NCBI GenBank assembly: GCA_025330725.1
Contig: JAIWND010000027.1
Coordinates: 124,001 to 188,000 of the forward strand
Direction of reading: 5' to 3'
DNA from: Chlamydoabsidia padenii
Lineage: Eukaryota > Mucoromycota > Mucoromycetes > Mucorales > Cunninghamellaceae
DNA length: 64,000 nucleotides
Shown here in pieces: positions 1 through 11,617 of this stretch (position 1 is its first letter; the number at the start of each line of letters is the position of its first letter). The notes below the pieces were generated by a model. That model searched no databases. It had not been told where the DNA came from and saw only the letters and a list, made by a program, of their open reading frames with translations. The position numbers were made by a program, and so were the translations under genes.

Positions 1-1214
1 AGATTGCCGGCAATAGTGGTGAGTTTTTTAGATAGTTGCAAGATCTGGAATTTAAAGAGCAAAATCATGGCCAAGTAGGCATCCATCCAACATTGTTGCG
101 CGACAAGAATGGTTGCCTTGTCAAAGGAATAATGCTCTAGTTTCATCGATGGAGGTTCATCATCACTTTGTATACCCAGTTGAGTTTCTGCCAAAGACGA
201 CAGATTGTAGGATTTGGTGAGGATGAGTGATTTCAATCCAACCATTGTGTCGCAGACAAGTCGGCCCGCCAAGAGTGCCTTTTCCCTTGATGTTGTCCCC
301 GGTAAAAGTTTTGGCATGCTATATATATATATATATCAACATAATTGGTTTAGATCAAAAGTAAAAAGATTCTTTTTTCGCTTACCTTTTCCATCGAAGT
401 CGTCCAATTTTATGCCAATAGGAAGTATCACATGTTTTCATTCGGTGTAATAGAGTACCCAAAGTAGATCGCGAGAACCCATGACTTACAATAACATCAG
501 GGTCAAAGAGATGTATCTTAGCTATAAAAGAGTCAGTTTTTTAATAATAAAAAACACGCACCAATTTTTCTATCATACCTACCACATAAATAGTTCAGCA
601 AGCCATATTCACTATCTTCGATCCGAATTGGTAGTCCACGCAGTTTTTCCCTTTGCACCGCTTCATTAATTTCCACTGGCCAACTAGTGTTTCCGCCCCA
701 AGGTCGTACCACAGTAATTCTTGAGTTTTTCAAAGATTCCAATTCCTCAAATTGATCCAGCATAACTATGGGTTTAAAAAAAAGAGAAAGTTAGAAGAAA
801 ATAGTCAGGATTGAGATGATTTACCTTCTGGACAAAACAGTATGGCAGCTGCAATGATTTCATTAGAGGATGTCTGCGGATGTGGACTAGTTGTAAGATG
901 GAGAGACATGACAGAGATCGGAGGTGTCTTTGGCTGATCTTGTTTGAGCAAAGTCACTTTCTTTGGACTGAAAACAATGAATTCATATTGACACCAAGTT
1001 TCCTGATTATATATATAAGAAGATGAGTGACTTTATTCCTCTTCTTCTTTTTGTGTATACCTGTGATGATCCAAAAACAAAGTGTGTATCCTTGATTTCC
1101 AACCACTGAGGACCTTTTATGCCACGTTTGATTAAGAATTGTTCCATTGGTGCATTGTTTGTTCCAAAGATATGACTATAGGTGTAACCATTTACATCTC
1201 CAGGTAGTTCAGGA

Positions 1215-1256
<42 letters not shown>

Positions 1257-2315
1257 ATTAATCAACAATAATGTTAGTTCCCAAAATAGCATATATGTGT
1301 GTTTTTTTCACTTACCTTCAAAGCTATATTGTATCTTCAAGTAATCCGCTTCAGGAGGAATGTCGTCCAATCCAAAAGCATATTTCCTCGATCGTATGGT
1401 ACATGTATAATCGTAAATGTTATGTCGTTCCAGTAATAGTGTGATTTCTTGCTTTACATCATCCATTGTCACCCGTGTCGTTCCAGGATTGCCATCTTCT
1501 ATAATAAGAATACATCAAAGTCAATATCTACATAGTCACAGTTGTCGTCAGGTATACTTACTATTTAGGTGATAAGGTCGAGGAAGGACATAGATAGTTC
1601 GTTTAACGTTCTTGATAATGACAGAGCAACTTGTATACCGTTTTACTGTACGATCAAATATCTATATAAATAATAACATTAGAGCCATGTCAACTGTTAT
1701 AACCCCTTTTGTTTTATATACCTTGCCAAATAGATAGATTGTTCCTTTACGATAATGTTGATAAGCATCAAACCACCATAACTGCAACGAGTCACCACGA
1801 GTCAGCACATCCATCTCCAGTGGCATTCTTCTTTTCCTTGGTATCGTCGTTTCTATAGTATGTGAATTAAAACGCCGTAATCCTGATTCCAATACACTTG
1901 TCCACGGTTGTAATGTGTCAATTGTTTGTAAAGCTTGGGTTTGAGTGCCTCTTGTGTCTTCGTCGTCTTCGTCGTCATCCCAAGTAGTATCGAGCATGCT
2001 GTTGGTCTCCATCTCATCAAAAGGTAGATCCGGTGACCATTTTGGTGTGCCAAAGTCTATGGGTGAGGATATCAAGTCCGGAGGCGTATCATATCCAATG
2101 TCTTGTTCAGTGTTGATAGATTGTGGTGGTAAGAGTGGTAAACATGATTCACCTAAAATATCATCCAATACATTGCCATTATCGTACCAGTCAAGGGTAG
2201 TTTTTCGTAGCATGTCACTCTTGTCTACTGCTGGAGATGTGGGTACAGCCACAGACTTGTTTTTCCGAACGCGATCGTTTTCCTAAATAAAAAATAATAA
2301 AGTAAAAGATCATGC

Positions 2316-2348
<33 letters not shown>

Positions 2349-2570
2349 CAAAAACAAAAACAAATTAGTATAAAGTAATGTTATATGTTCTTGTACTTGC
2401 AATATCGTCAAAAGATCCTGTCGAATCAGCAGCCTTTTGTTTGCGTTTTTCTATGAATGATTAGTTGCCAATAACAAAATAAAAAATAGTGTGTCAGTGT
2501 TTCAGGCTTGATCATCACCAGCCCACTACCATTATTTATTCCTATCATACTTACTTGAGGTAGGGTCCAT
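1..2570 (-). CDS. POL1: DNA polymerase alpha catalytic subunit, N-terminal part (partial at left edge)
   Basis: Catalytic subunit of the primase-associated replicative polymerase, which extends RNA primers at origins and Okazaki fragments in the nucleus. Ten exons are visible: 2570-2555, 2450-2401, 2282-1722, 1661-1562, 1498-1316, 1215-1061, 1002-825, 765-583, 521-386, 318-1, about 626 residues in frame. Family-B alpha-type landmarks appear in order: WWFDAYQHYRKGTIYLFGKV, KNVKRTIYVLPRPYHL, YSHIFGTNNAPMEQFL with KGPQWLEIK, PPISVMSLHLTT, the exonuclease-like block AKIHLFDPDVIVSHGF with HWKIGRL-type sequence (here YWHKIGRLRW), then GRLVCDTM and LTTIAGN. The acidic, low-complexity N-terminus is short compared with animal homologues. 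Polymerase motifs lie beyond the left edge. Intron 2 starts with GC instead of GT; the intron before exon 6 ends in a 38-A run fused to its AG. Family assignment is secure; the start codon and tiny first exon are inferred. Confidence 0.93.
1217..1254. repeat. 38-base T run (A run on gene strand) at a POL1 3' splice site
   Basis: On the minus strand, 38 A residues run straight into the AG acceptor of POL1 exon 6 (exon begins at 1215). A pyrimidine tract would be usual here. Confidence 0.9.
2317..2347. repeat. (AC)n microsatellite inside POL1 intron 2
   Basis: Fifteen or so AC units lie between the GC donor of POL1 intron 2 (2400) and its acceptor (2283). On the gene strand it reads GT repeats. 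Confidence 0.9.
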
Positions 2571-3150
2571 GTTTGATCGATTATTAAAAGATTTATGCCA
2601 TTGGTTAAGAAAGAAGGAAAGGGGCGAAATTCACGGACGAACCCAAAAAAAAATTCACATCGGGCGGGATTTGAAAAGTCGCGTACTGAAGCTTATGCTA
2701 CATAATAATGGCTCATGTTAGGTGTAACAATTGATTGTTCTATACGAGAAGTGTACAATAAAGCATTGATAATGATCTACGGGGTTTTCTTTTCTTCACC
2801 CCTGACTCTTCCTATGTTTGAGGTACTTTATTTCATCAGTCTATTCACTTGGAACATCCTTTCTCTTTGTTGGATCATATAAGAACAAGTCTTTGCACTC
2901 CCCAAAAAAGGAGGCATCACTTTCAGCTAAATTTACTAGCGCCCGGAAAAGGTAATAAATTACTTCGATGGGAAACAATCAACTGGATTACACTTCTCCT
3001 CGATCATTCAAATGCCGCTCACATAAACTTTTTTTCAGGTCGGACGAAATTAGAGGGCCAATAAGTGATTCCCTTCTTTCTTTCTTTCTCTTTATCCTCA
3101 TGAAATCTAACCATTCCATTCTTTTCTAATCCTTTCTTTTTCATCATACT
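2571..3150. promoter_or_regulatory. Divergent promoter region, POL1 / Ser-rich membrane protein
   Basis: This 580-bp non-coding stretch separates two divergent genes. On the POL1 side, 2663-2677 carries GGCGGGATTTGAAAA about 95 bp upstream of the POL1 start, next to a GTCGCGT (ACGCG on the POL1 strand). I see no conserved gene in it; an ATG-free frame of 71 codons at 2849-3064 has no family features. Confidence 0.55.
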
Positions 3151-4034
3151 ATGCGATCCATCTTACTTATTGTGGGATTGATGATTCCATTTGTTTATTC
3201 TCAAGTGCCTGCTCTTGTTGAGGTGTCACCTATTTTAACTAAATCTGATCCTCTTTCTTCACATAGTCTATCACCAAAACCATCCTCTTCATCCTCTTCA
3301 TTAACTTCTTTTACTCCTATTATTACACATTCATCCCATTCGTCTATCCCCACGTCTTCCTCTATTACTCGACCTTCCATTACTACCCCATTTTTTACTT
3401 CTTCCTCTTCCTCTATATCCATTTCCTCCTCTTCCTCTTTTTCTTCAACTTTTTATATATCATCCTCTTCATCACCGTCTCCTACAATGGTACCAACACC
3501 TACATCTAATGATGGTGAACGTACTACACCTACTATTGTGGGTGCAGTCGTCGGTGGAGTAGGCAAGTTCATCCATCCTTCCCACACACATTGACACTAA
3601 CTCTCTCTCTCTCTCTCTCTCTCTCTATTATTATTCTAGTTGGACTTGCACTTTTAGGTGGTCTACTAAGTTGGATGAATCGACGTGGTGGATGTACAAG
3701 TAAAACCAACCAACGTAAAGCCAATTATGAAGATTTTGGACTAGCTGAACGAGACTTTCCTCACCATCGATCACCGATACAACAACCACAAATGTCATCG
3801 TCTTCTGGATTTGGTGGATCGACCATGGTGGCTTCACCAACATTGTCTCGGCTCAATAATCAAGGCAATTACTATCACAACGAAGAACCAACACAGTATC
3901 ATTATTATTCTCCTCATCAAGAAATGACTGGCTATGATGGTGGGTATTATGATGAACATGGATATTACTATAACCCTCATCATCAACAACAATATTACCC
4001 AGAGGTTTATAAACAAAATGACTCGTGTCGTTAG
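3151..4034 (+). CDS. Ser/Thr-rich single-pass membrane protein (sensor-like)
   Basis: Predicted cell-surface protein of 268 residues, two exons: 3151-3562 and 3640-4034. Residues 1-18 form a signal peptide (MRSILLIVGLMIPFVYSQ). Residues about 25-115 are almost only Ser, Thr and Pro, as in heavily O-mannosylated stalks. A transmembrane span (TIVGAVVGGV joined to VGLALLGGLLSW) crosses the exon junction and is followed by a basic stop (MNRRGG) and a Tyr/His/Gln-rich cytoplasmic tail. The layout is like Wsc/Mid2 cell-wall stress sensors but there is no WSC cysteine domain, so I do not give it a name. The intron has a GC donor (G then GCAAGT at 3563) and a (CT)n tract; the splice is set by continuity of the membrane span. 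Confidence 0.78.
3601..3626. repeat. (CT)n tract acting as polypyrimidine tract
   Basis: Thirteen CT units sit in the intron 13 bases before its TAG acceptor at 3639. Confidence 0.9.
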
Positions 4035-4103
4035 AATATAGTCTTTTGTTTAGTTTTTATATCTTTTTGCTCCATAATATAAAAAAACTTGATTGAACGC
4101 ATT

Positions 4104-4171
4104 TTAGCGGAATTTGAACCCATGCATGATAGATTGCGATTCTAATCATGCACCCCCTGAGCTACTTGCTA
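4104..4171 (-). tRNA. tRNA-like element or tRNA-derived relic (possible CGC anticodon)
   Basis: The minus strand has a good Pol III A box (TAGCTCAGGGGG, 4164-4153) and B box (GGGTTCAAATTCC, 4121-4109) at tRNA spacing. Between them a 10-bp hairpin (GCATGAT/ATCATGC arms) with one bulge closes a 7-base loop, ATCGCAA, which would place CGC at the anticodon. The acceptor stem pairs poorly (about four of seven) and the T stem does not close properly. I read it as a degenerate tRNA, perhaps Ala-derived, or a SINE-like tRNA derivative rather than a working gene. Confidence 0.3.
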
Positions 4172-4675
4172 CACTGTGGTTTTGTCTATATGCACATTAC
4201 ATTTAATAGTAACCATTTGTAGAGAAACAAAGCGCATTGACGTTTTTTTGCCAAGACCCTCCAAAAAAATGACCTAGGCATCATAGTTGTCTTTCAGAAA
4301 AGCGTGATGCACATCTCCTATTGCTTGTGTGAAAGTGCCGAAGAGGCGCTCCTTTCTGTGGCGGCATAAAGCACATTCAACTCCGACGACGAGAGAGGAG
4401 TCATCATCGCCCCCACGCATTGACCATTCTGAGAATGAAAACAGATGCACCAAACAAATAAAGAGACTATCACATCTTTTTTTTAAAAACAAAAGAGTAG
4501 CCAATTACTCGTGAGCCCAAGCTTGTTGTATAGTATAGCTTGATGGTAAACAATATATGCTTTGTTACCAAAAAAAAGTCCCTGCATCTCCCAATAGTCA
4601 TAATCACAATCATCCATAATGAAATGGCCTGAATCGTGATAAAAGTATCGACTGCATAAAGTACATTTCGTCTTT

Positions 4676-4708
<33 letters not shown>

Positions 4709-5447
4709 AGTATCATAAAAAAGGGGAGAAGGTTGGTCGTTTTATTGTTTTTCTGAAAGGAGGGTTCCATGTTGTTGTTGTTTTTGTGTATCCAAAAAAG
4801 CGCGCTCCCTAGTTTGTGAAAAATAACTGAGCTTATATATAAGGAGCACGCGAAGGAATCTTATTGTTTACCCAGAAATGAGTGATTGGGAAATGATGTG
4901 GAATGGAAAAACGACCATGCATTCATGGGTAGCTTGAATTTTTCGTCGAATAAGCGGAGGATGAAATATCAGTTAATATTATGTGGGAAGTATGTGGTTT
5001 CCTTTTATTTTTCACTAACCGTTGGCCGAAGCCCCGTACCCATCCCTCTCAAAGGAGGGGTGCCATCCATATTCTCATCCAAGAATTGACTGACAAGTTG
5101 TTGTTGTTTGTTAAAGGGGTGGGCATCCCAAGGAAAGCTGAAAAGAATTTGAAAAGCTCTTTTATATGGTGTGAAAAAGAAAAAATCAGATGATCAAAAC
5201 CCATGCATTGTCAAATTATAACAATCTTATACAGGATATTGGCCATCATAATTAGCATTAATGAGATGAAGCCTATAGGAAGCCACTCGGGCTGAAATTT
5301 ACCTTAATCGACGAAAAATTAAATTTACTCTGCATTCATCAAATCGGAGTTGGAAATACAAAGTATAATTGCGGTCAGATGTTTGTTCCTTTTTATTTCG
5401 TTCCTTCTCTTCCGCTTCCTTCTCAATTTTTATTATTATTTGTGAAA
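4172..5447. other. Long intergenic stretch with no recognised gene
   Basis: About 1.3 kb upstream of the next gene. It holds a 30-base A run (4677-4706) and a TATATATAAGG-like sequence near 4833-4843 with no convincing frame after it. Small open frames (for example 4274-4504 minus, 4886-5193 plus) show no conserved features. Confidence 0.5.
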
Positions 5448-7704
5448 ATGGGTGTTTTATCTTTATTTAAAAAGAAAAAGAATTATGATACTTTTGTGTT
5501 TGAGCCACCATCACCGCCACCACCACCACCACCACGTTTACTTGATACCTTCTCACCATCAAACGATGCTTTTACACACGGTAGTCTTTTGGACGATGTT
5601 TTAAATGGATTAAAAACTGATATGGAAGGTAAGAAACATTTTTTTTTTCTTTTTTTTTGCTTTGCTTAATTGTATTCTTCTTCTAGTCGCTCCTCGTTTG
5701 GATACTTGGCAAGAACAAAAGGAGGATCGGCAACAAACAATTGGAGAATCCGATAACAATAGAACAAGTATTTATCAGCAAAACATGGTGACTCCTTCTT
5801 CTCCTGCTTCGATGGTAACAACAACAATACCTCCTGAATCTTTTGCACCGTCCTCTGCACAATTGACACCCAAAGTGGAACCATTATCTCCTGTGGCACT
5901 TGAATCTGATATTAGTAATGACTGTCTTGAATCACATCCTATAGTCAAACAACAGCAACAGAAACTGAAAGCAGTAGTAGCAACAACACACAGACCATCC
6001 ATGATCAAATCACCATCTATCGTCTCATCTAAACCATCACTCGACGATAACAATCAAGAGAAACGGAGTCGACACTCAGTAGGTGTCTCCATGTCTCGTA
6101 TGAAGGAACGACATCGTCAGGAATGTCGACGATCTTTACAACCACCACCTGACTCTATTCCTGCCTCACCCTCTTTCCAACAAACTCCTCTTATCCAACA
6201 GCAACAGCAACAAATGGTACAACGTTCATATGATCCATCTTCCTATCCTGCTCTTGTCCGATCCTCATCTGTTATGACAGATATGTATCCTTCTACACCA
6301 CCTTCTTGGCGTCAACAGCCCTTGTTTCCTTATCAATCGGATATTGTCTTGCCACCTTATCCTGTCCAACTCGGCAATGCCATCCAGTCCATGTATCGAA
6401 TGAATCAGGCTCAAGATATCGCTGCCATTCCTCGATCGGTGTCTGTTTATAGCGGGATGCCTCCTCAAAGCAACACCAACAACAACAATTGGAATCATGG
6501 GTTGTTACAATCACCAGAACTGTATCATCATCAACAACAAAGGAAATCTATGCCAGCAATACGTGGATACCAACCTCAACTCTTATTACCTTCCATGCCC
6601 GATCAACCAAAGAAACCCAAAAAGCAGTTTATTGTCGACCAACAACCATCCGATGCGATCAACAACACTACTATTGAAGACCCGTCGATGAACAACAATG
6701 CTATCGAGACTCAACCTTCTTTCTCGTCATCCTCATCTCTCACCAAAGAATCTAGTCTTTTTGAAGAAGAAAAAGACAAACTACAAGAAGATAAACAAGA
6801 ACAAAAACAAGTGACTCGGTCTGATTCATCATACACGGTCAATACTATCAGCAATAACGACCCAACAACTGTGGATACTACGGGTATGAATGAAAAACTG
6901 AAAATGATTCGCACCACGGTAGAGCAACGATCGACAAGAAAACAACAAAGACGGCGATTCTCATTACCAACAATGTCGACGACTGGAGCAGACTTGTGGA
7001 AACAGAAGGAGCAAGATGACACAAAACAGCAACAGCAGGAAATTGACATTAAAAAACAACAACAGCAAGATGATACAAAAGATAATCATCAGCAAACCAA
7101 CTTCTCGACTTACAGTAATGTACCCATCATGTCAACACCTGAGCAAGAAGAAAAGTTGGAAGTATCATGTCCACATATGCACCATCCACCACCCTCTCCT
7201 CCCGGTATGCATTCATGCAGCGGAGTTTGGCCGACATGCACACCACCCTCAAGCCCATTTTATGGCCATCATCATTACCAACAACACTACCCACAACACT
7301 ACCAACATTTCATCGGTCACAGTTGCAGCCACTCACCACCACCACCTTGTTGCCCACCACCACCACCTTGCTGTTTTCGACCCCACCATCATCATCGTCA
7401 CAAGTCGGCACATAAGCAATGTCATCATCATCGACCCAAGAAAACACACATGAAAAAATCCAACTCGACAATGAATAATGTTGATGATGATGCCAAAACC
7501 ATCGGATCCACCACCAAATCACTTGTTGATCCTCGACTCGGACGGCAAAAACAGGAAGATGATAATGCGACAATTAGTGATATGAAAAAGGGACGACTGC
7601 GATCTTTTTTGGTGCCTCGATTCACTACTTCGATTCCTCGACAACAACAAAAACATCTTTCGACTTCGAAATCAAGTTATTCCTGGATTCCTTCTCGCTC
7701 TTAA
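5448..7704 (+). CDS. Large low-complexity protein with myristoylation-like N-terminus and His/Cys/Pro-rich segment
   Basis: I do not recognise this 732-residue protein. Exons are 5448-5628 and 5687-7704 (GTAAGA donor, TTCTAG acceptor). It begins MGVLSLFKKKKN, a Gly-2 plus basic cluster that could be N-myristoylated and membrane-bound, followed by PSPPPPPPPR. The body is rich in Ser, Gln, Pro and Thr with short poly-Q runs. Around residues 545-640 there is a dense block of His, Pro and Cys (CPHMHHPPPSPPGMH, CCPPPPPCC, HHHHRHK) that looks able to bind metal, then a basic Ser-rich tail. No catalytic motif is visible. The open frame is long and the splice is clean, so it is very probably a real gene; function is unknown. 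Confidence 0.75.
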
Positions 7705-8395
7705 TTATGCTACTACTTGGTCTTTTTTTTATTATCACCTTCTATATATATTATCTGGTGCTCTTCTTTGATCCCTTTTTTTACACTATATAATAAAAAT
7801 GCTCTTGTTAATAAATAATGAAAACCAACATGGTGGTTTTGTCTTAATACTGTATGTGTGTGGCTGCCTTGGTTTAGTATATGTATGGTGTAGGGGATTG
7901 ACTTTATGCATGGATTGGCACGCATTGATTCTCTTATTGCCATTATAGTAATATCACCATGATGTCAATTTTATATCAAAACAAACAAGATGCCGCAGCC
8001 CTTCTTAAAAAAAGAAAGACTTGTTTGGTGTAGCTTTCCCTCTCTATTATGCATGTAAGCGATCGAAGTAAAATAGGTCGCATGAAAACAGACAAATGAA
8101 TTCTCTTTTGCCTTTTTGTATGACGGGTGGTGATCAAAAAAATTCTTGATCCGTTCATGCAATTGCAATATCCCAACATGGTGCGATGTCCAAATATATA
8201 AAAAATCATGCACTTTTAAACCCCGCGAACGTCCTCGTGTAAGAGATTTAAAAAAACGAGTATATTTTATTTCCTGTACATATGCCTATCGATTAAAATT
8301 GTGTTGAGATGTATAAACTAGTAATTTATTTTTCCTATATGCAAAACAACAAGGATGAGTAACATACTCTTCATTTTAAACCCTTATCCTTTCGA
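7705..8395. other. Convergent 3' regions, no gene seen
   Basis: AT-rich sequence between the end of the low-complexity protein gene and the stop of RPL12. It contains AATAAA-like sequences near 7790 and 7812 and no open frame with family features. Confidence 0.5.
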
Positions 8396-9037
8396 TCAAC
8401 TTACAGGAATTTCAACTTCACCAGCATCAATGGCCTTGCAAAGATCTTGAGGGTTTTGACCATCCACAGTGCAACCAACAGATTGAGCAGTACCAAGGAT
8501 TTCCTTGACAGTGCCAGAGAGTTCACGAGCAAAAGACTTGTAGCGCATGGTACGGGCGATTTCGATCACATCATCCAAAGAGATGTTACCACTGTGCTTG
8601 ATGTTCTTTTCCTTTTTGCGGTCTCGTGGGGGTTCCTTCAAGGCCTTGATGACCAAAGAAGAAGCAGAGGGCACAACAGACACTTGAGCTTGACGGTTTT
8701 GGATGGTCAATTGGACAGTGACACGGAGACCCTTCCATTCCTTGGTACCCTTGGCGATATCTTCACCCACCTTTTTGGGAGAAAGACCGAGAGGACCAAT
8801 CTTGGGAGCTACAAAATGGGAAAAGAATGGTGTAAGTAGATGGTATTTAAAAAATGGCGTTGGTTTAAAAATAGGTCTTACCAAGAGCACTGGAAGCACC
8901 GACTTCACCACCTATTTAAGAAAGAAAAATACATTATAGAGGCATCAGTTTTAATGCATTCGTCCCCTCCCCTCTATCTTACCAGTAGCACGGAGGTAAA
9001 TAATCTTGACTTCGCTAGGATCGAATTTGGGAGGCAT
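8396..9037 (-). CDS. RPL12: 60S ribosomal protein L12 (uL11)
   Basis: Component of the large-subunit GTPase-associated stalk base, binding 25S rRNA and the P-stalk. It has 165 residues, the usual length, in three exons: 9037-8983, 8911-8882, 8808-8396. Clear family signatures: [20 protein letters not shown] at the start, [54 protein letters not shown] and [12 protein letters not shown]; it ends in EIPVS. The second exon is only 30 nt. Sequence just before the ATG reads like a splice acceptor (TATAATAG then ATG) with a GGTAATCC donor-like site near 9100, so an intron in the 5' UTR is likely. Confidence 0.97.
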
Positions 9038-9429
9038 CTATTATAACAATAAAGATAGGTTGATCATGAGATGGATGGATGGATGGATGGATGGATTACC
9101 TTTTTTGATTAAAGGTCAAGGAAGGAGAGAAGGAAAACAAAAATAGACGAAAGGAGCGAGAATAGCTTGGAGGAAGACGAGCGGAACTTGAAACACCGCA
9201 CCAATAATCATCGATTCATTAGGCTATCAAGGAATAAAGGACATCAATGCATTGCCTTTTTCCCAAAAACAATAAATCACTGCAAACAAAAGCAGCTTGT
9301 TAAGTTGAACTAATTGTTTGAGTACTTGCTCATGTTGGAAAAGGAGTGGGGTTTCCATTTACATAAGAGGGCATGAATTTACCTCAATCCCGCTTGATCG
9401 AATTTCTTACTTCTCTTTCCCTTCTTTTA

Positions 9430-9466
<37 letters not shown>

Positions 9467-9555
9467 AACCAACTCTGTTAAAATATAAACCCTTTTACTC
9501 AAACCATATATTAAAGACAATACTGCTTGAATCCAGACTTTACTTGGAAGACACA
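9038..9555. promoter_or_regulatory. RPL12 upstream region with GGAT repeat and CT tract
   Basis: Contains (GGAT)n at about 9070-9096, a CT repeat at about 9437-9461, and an AATCCCGCT at 9386-9394. No gene is seen. The GGAT repeat probably lies in an RPL12 5'-UTR intron. Confidence 0.45.
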
Positions 9556-10783
9556 ATGAACAAGAACGATATTATTGTTACTGGGTCTGCACCACCCAAA
9601 AGTTAAACGGGTCATTACAAGAGGAATGAAAAAGGCAATGTCAAACTAATCTAACCAATTCTTGTTGTTTTTTGTTCAAGCCAAAAGGAAACAAGAAAAG
9701 AACGACACGCGGAGAAGAAGAACAGTAAAAACAACAACAACAAAGAGGCAGCTGACAAACCAGAGTCTCAATCATCCAACAATAACAAAGAAACCGTTTA
9801 TGCAACCACCACCACTTTTACTGAATCTCACCTGAAACAAGGCAAGCAGCCTGAAATAATCAACCGTCCTTATCACTTTATCATACTTACCGTCTCTTCT
9901 TTGGTGGTAAGTTTAACAGTGGTAAGTTTATCAGAACCATGCCACAGTCTAACCACTTCTTGTTTTGTTTTTTATCGAATAGGGAAACCATGTTCAAGGT
10001 ACGGCCAAACAAGGTACTCGGTTCTAAGATGTATTGGACTCTACCCCAACTGAACCAAGTTGACATCTCATTTTGAAAGACGCTCATGAACAACAAAATG
10101 ATACACCTGCCATGGATCCTTTAACTACTGCTGGTAGTGACGTTATTGAAGTATTGAATCTAGACAAAGGCAAGTAAACAATCCAAAAAAACCTGACATC
10201 GATACTAATTATTCCTTTTATTTAATATGCAGTGGATCAATATATCAGTGTGGGCTATTGGGATTAGTTTGCGGGAAACAAAAGACTGTCTTGGATCAAG
10301 ACGGATGATAACAAAGGAATTTATACGACACCACTTGATAAATCTGCTCCTGGGTTTGTGGAACGTAAAAGACAAGCGACATCGATTGCTGAAAAGTTAA
10401 TAATGAAAAAGTAGCAATGGACATGTAAGTTATACTACCCAATCTATCCACTTAGTCGTCTCGTAAACATCAAAAAAGCGCCCATTGCAGCTCTAGGGAC
10501 CACCATTACCAACAAGTTGTCGCCACAAACAATATCCAGTAGTACCAGCCATTTTCAAATTCAATATTAATGCTCCGGAATTTATCCCAACTACTGCAAG
10601 GTAAAAAATATACCCTGATCATCTCTTTTTATTTGAATAGTAATCATCCTTTGGTCCATCCACACCCATCAATTCGATGTCAAGCTCTCCTCCATTCAAC
10701 CTTGTAGCCGATTCAGCTACTTCTTCATCGACTTGTGCTCAACCAACACCTTCAGACTCGACTCCAAATACACCTGACTAAAA
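9556..10783 (+). pseudogene. Decayed multi-exon gene of unknown family
   Basis: Reads as a spliced gene that has broken down. An ATG at 9556 opens a short frame; intron-like borders follow (TTGTTCAAG near 9680, GGTAAGTTT and ATCGAATAG around 9905-9982, GGCAAGTAAAC at about 10167 with an ATATGCAG acceptor, GTAAGTTAT then CATTGCAG near 10497). Exon-like stretches keep coding character, for example LKDAHEQQNDTPAMDPLTT and NKGIYTTPLDKSAPGFVE, but are cut by TAG codons (after GYWD and after IMKK) and frameshifts. It ends with a Ser/Thr/Pro-rich tail, SDSTPNTPD and stop. I do not recognise the family. Confidence 0.45.
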
Positions 10784-11126
10784 AAGCGAAATCCAGCCGC
10801 ATGAATTTGGGCTAAAGTTTAACTCCCGCCCAATGGTTTAGGTGACAACGAATCACTCTTGCATAATAACGGCCATTATAACGGCTTTTTTTATTTCCAT
10901 GCAACTAGCCGTTAACCCCTGGATATTATCGGTCTTTTTGTGATAAATCAATCGTCATTTACGATGATCATGTTAGTATTGCAGGAGATATGATATGTAA
11001 AAGGAAAACTGTCTAGTTTGCCCCTTGGAAAAGAGAGACCTCGTGGCGGACTTTGTATGGATCCAACTATTAGTGTAAAACAGGAGTGTTGCCAAAAAAA
11101 ACAAAAACAAAATAAGATATCAAAAC
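10784..11126. other. Short intergenic stretch between relics
   Basis: No gene seen. It contains TTTAACTCCCGCCCAATGG at 10819-10837, nearly the same as a sequence upstream of the PP2C gene at 35094-35110. Confidence 0.4.
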
Positions 11127-11617
11127 ATGGCGCATTATATTATCTTTACTACTGTATCTGGTTGGCTCTTTTGATGATTACTGCACAAGGTAGTAATCCT
11201 TACGGTTTTACTCCTCCTCTATTGGAAATATCAGATGGGGTAACCATGGAGAAATGCCACCTAGTCGTAGTGGTCGCCGTCGCCATCCTAGTGATGCTGA
11301 AATTAAAGAAAGACCATGCTCATCTGTACTGCAATGTGGCATTGGATTTCTATACTGTATTGACGGGAAATGTGATTACAAGGAACCGGGTCGTGATTGT
11401 ATGGCGGAAGCTGGTATTTACACTGGTAGAGAAAGCTGTTGCCCTTCATTGGCCAATCCTGAAATAAACACTTCTTGAAAGACATACATATTGCACAACT
11501 TGCTGTAAAAATGATGATGCTTGTAGAATACTTAACGGTGCTAGGGCACTAGTGTGCTACCCTAATGATAAGAGTGGGAAAGGTCAGTGTATTTCAAAAG
11601 GCAGTTCATGTGAATGA
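11127..11617 (+). pseudogene. Frameshifted small cysteine-rich secretory protein
   Basis: Three reading frames together look like one small secreted protein. The ATG at 11127 opens a hydrophobic leader that stops after 15 codons; the next frame continues the leader into LALLMITAQGSNPYGFTPP; a further shift near 11235 gives ERPCSSVLQCGIGFLYC and GRDCMAEAGIYTGRESCCPS; another shift after the TGA at about 11476 gives HTYCTTCCKNDDAC ending KGSSCE and stop. Regular cysteine spacing is kept across the breaks, which argues for recent decay. Cryptic introns cannot be excluded but no good donor/acceptor pairs fit. Function unknown; I do not call it a toxin. Confidence 0.5.

Noticed and set aside
4274..4504. 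76-codon minus-strand frame
   Set aside because: No homologous motif, no promoter or splice context; likely chance.
7167..7453. Alternative frames rich in His/Thr in the low-complexity gene
   Set aside because: Shadows of the CAC/CAA/CCA repeats of the real frame.
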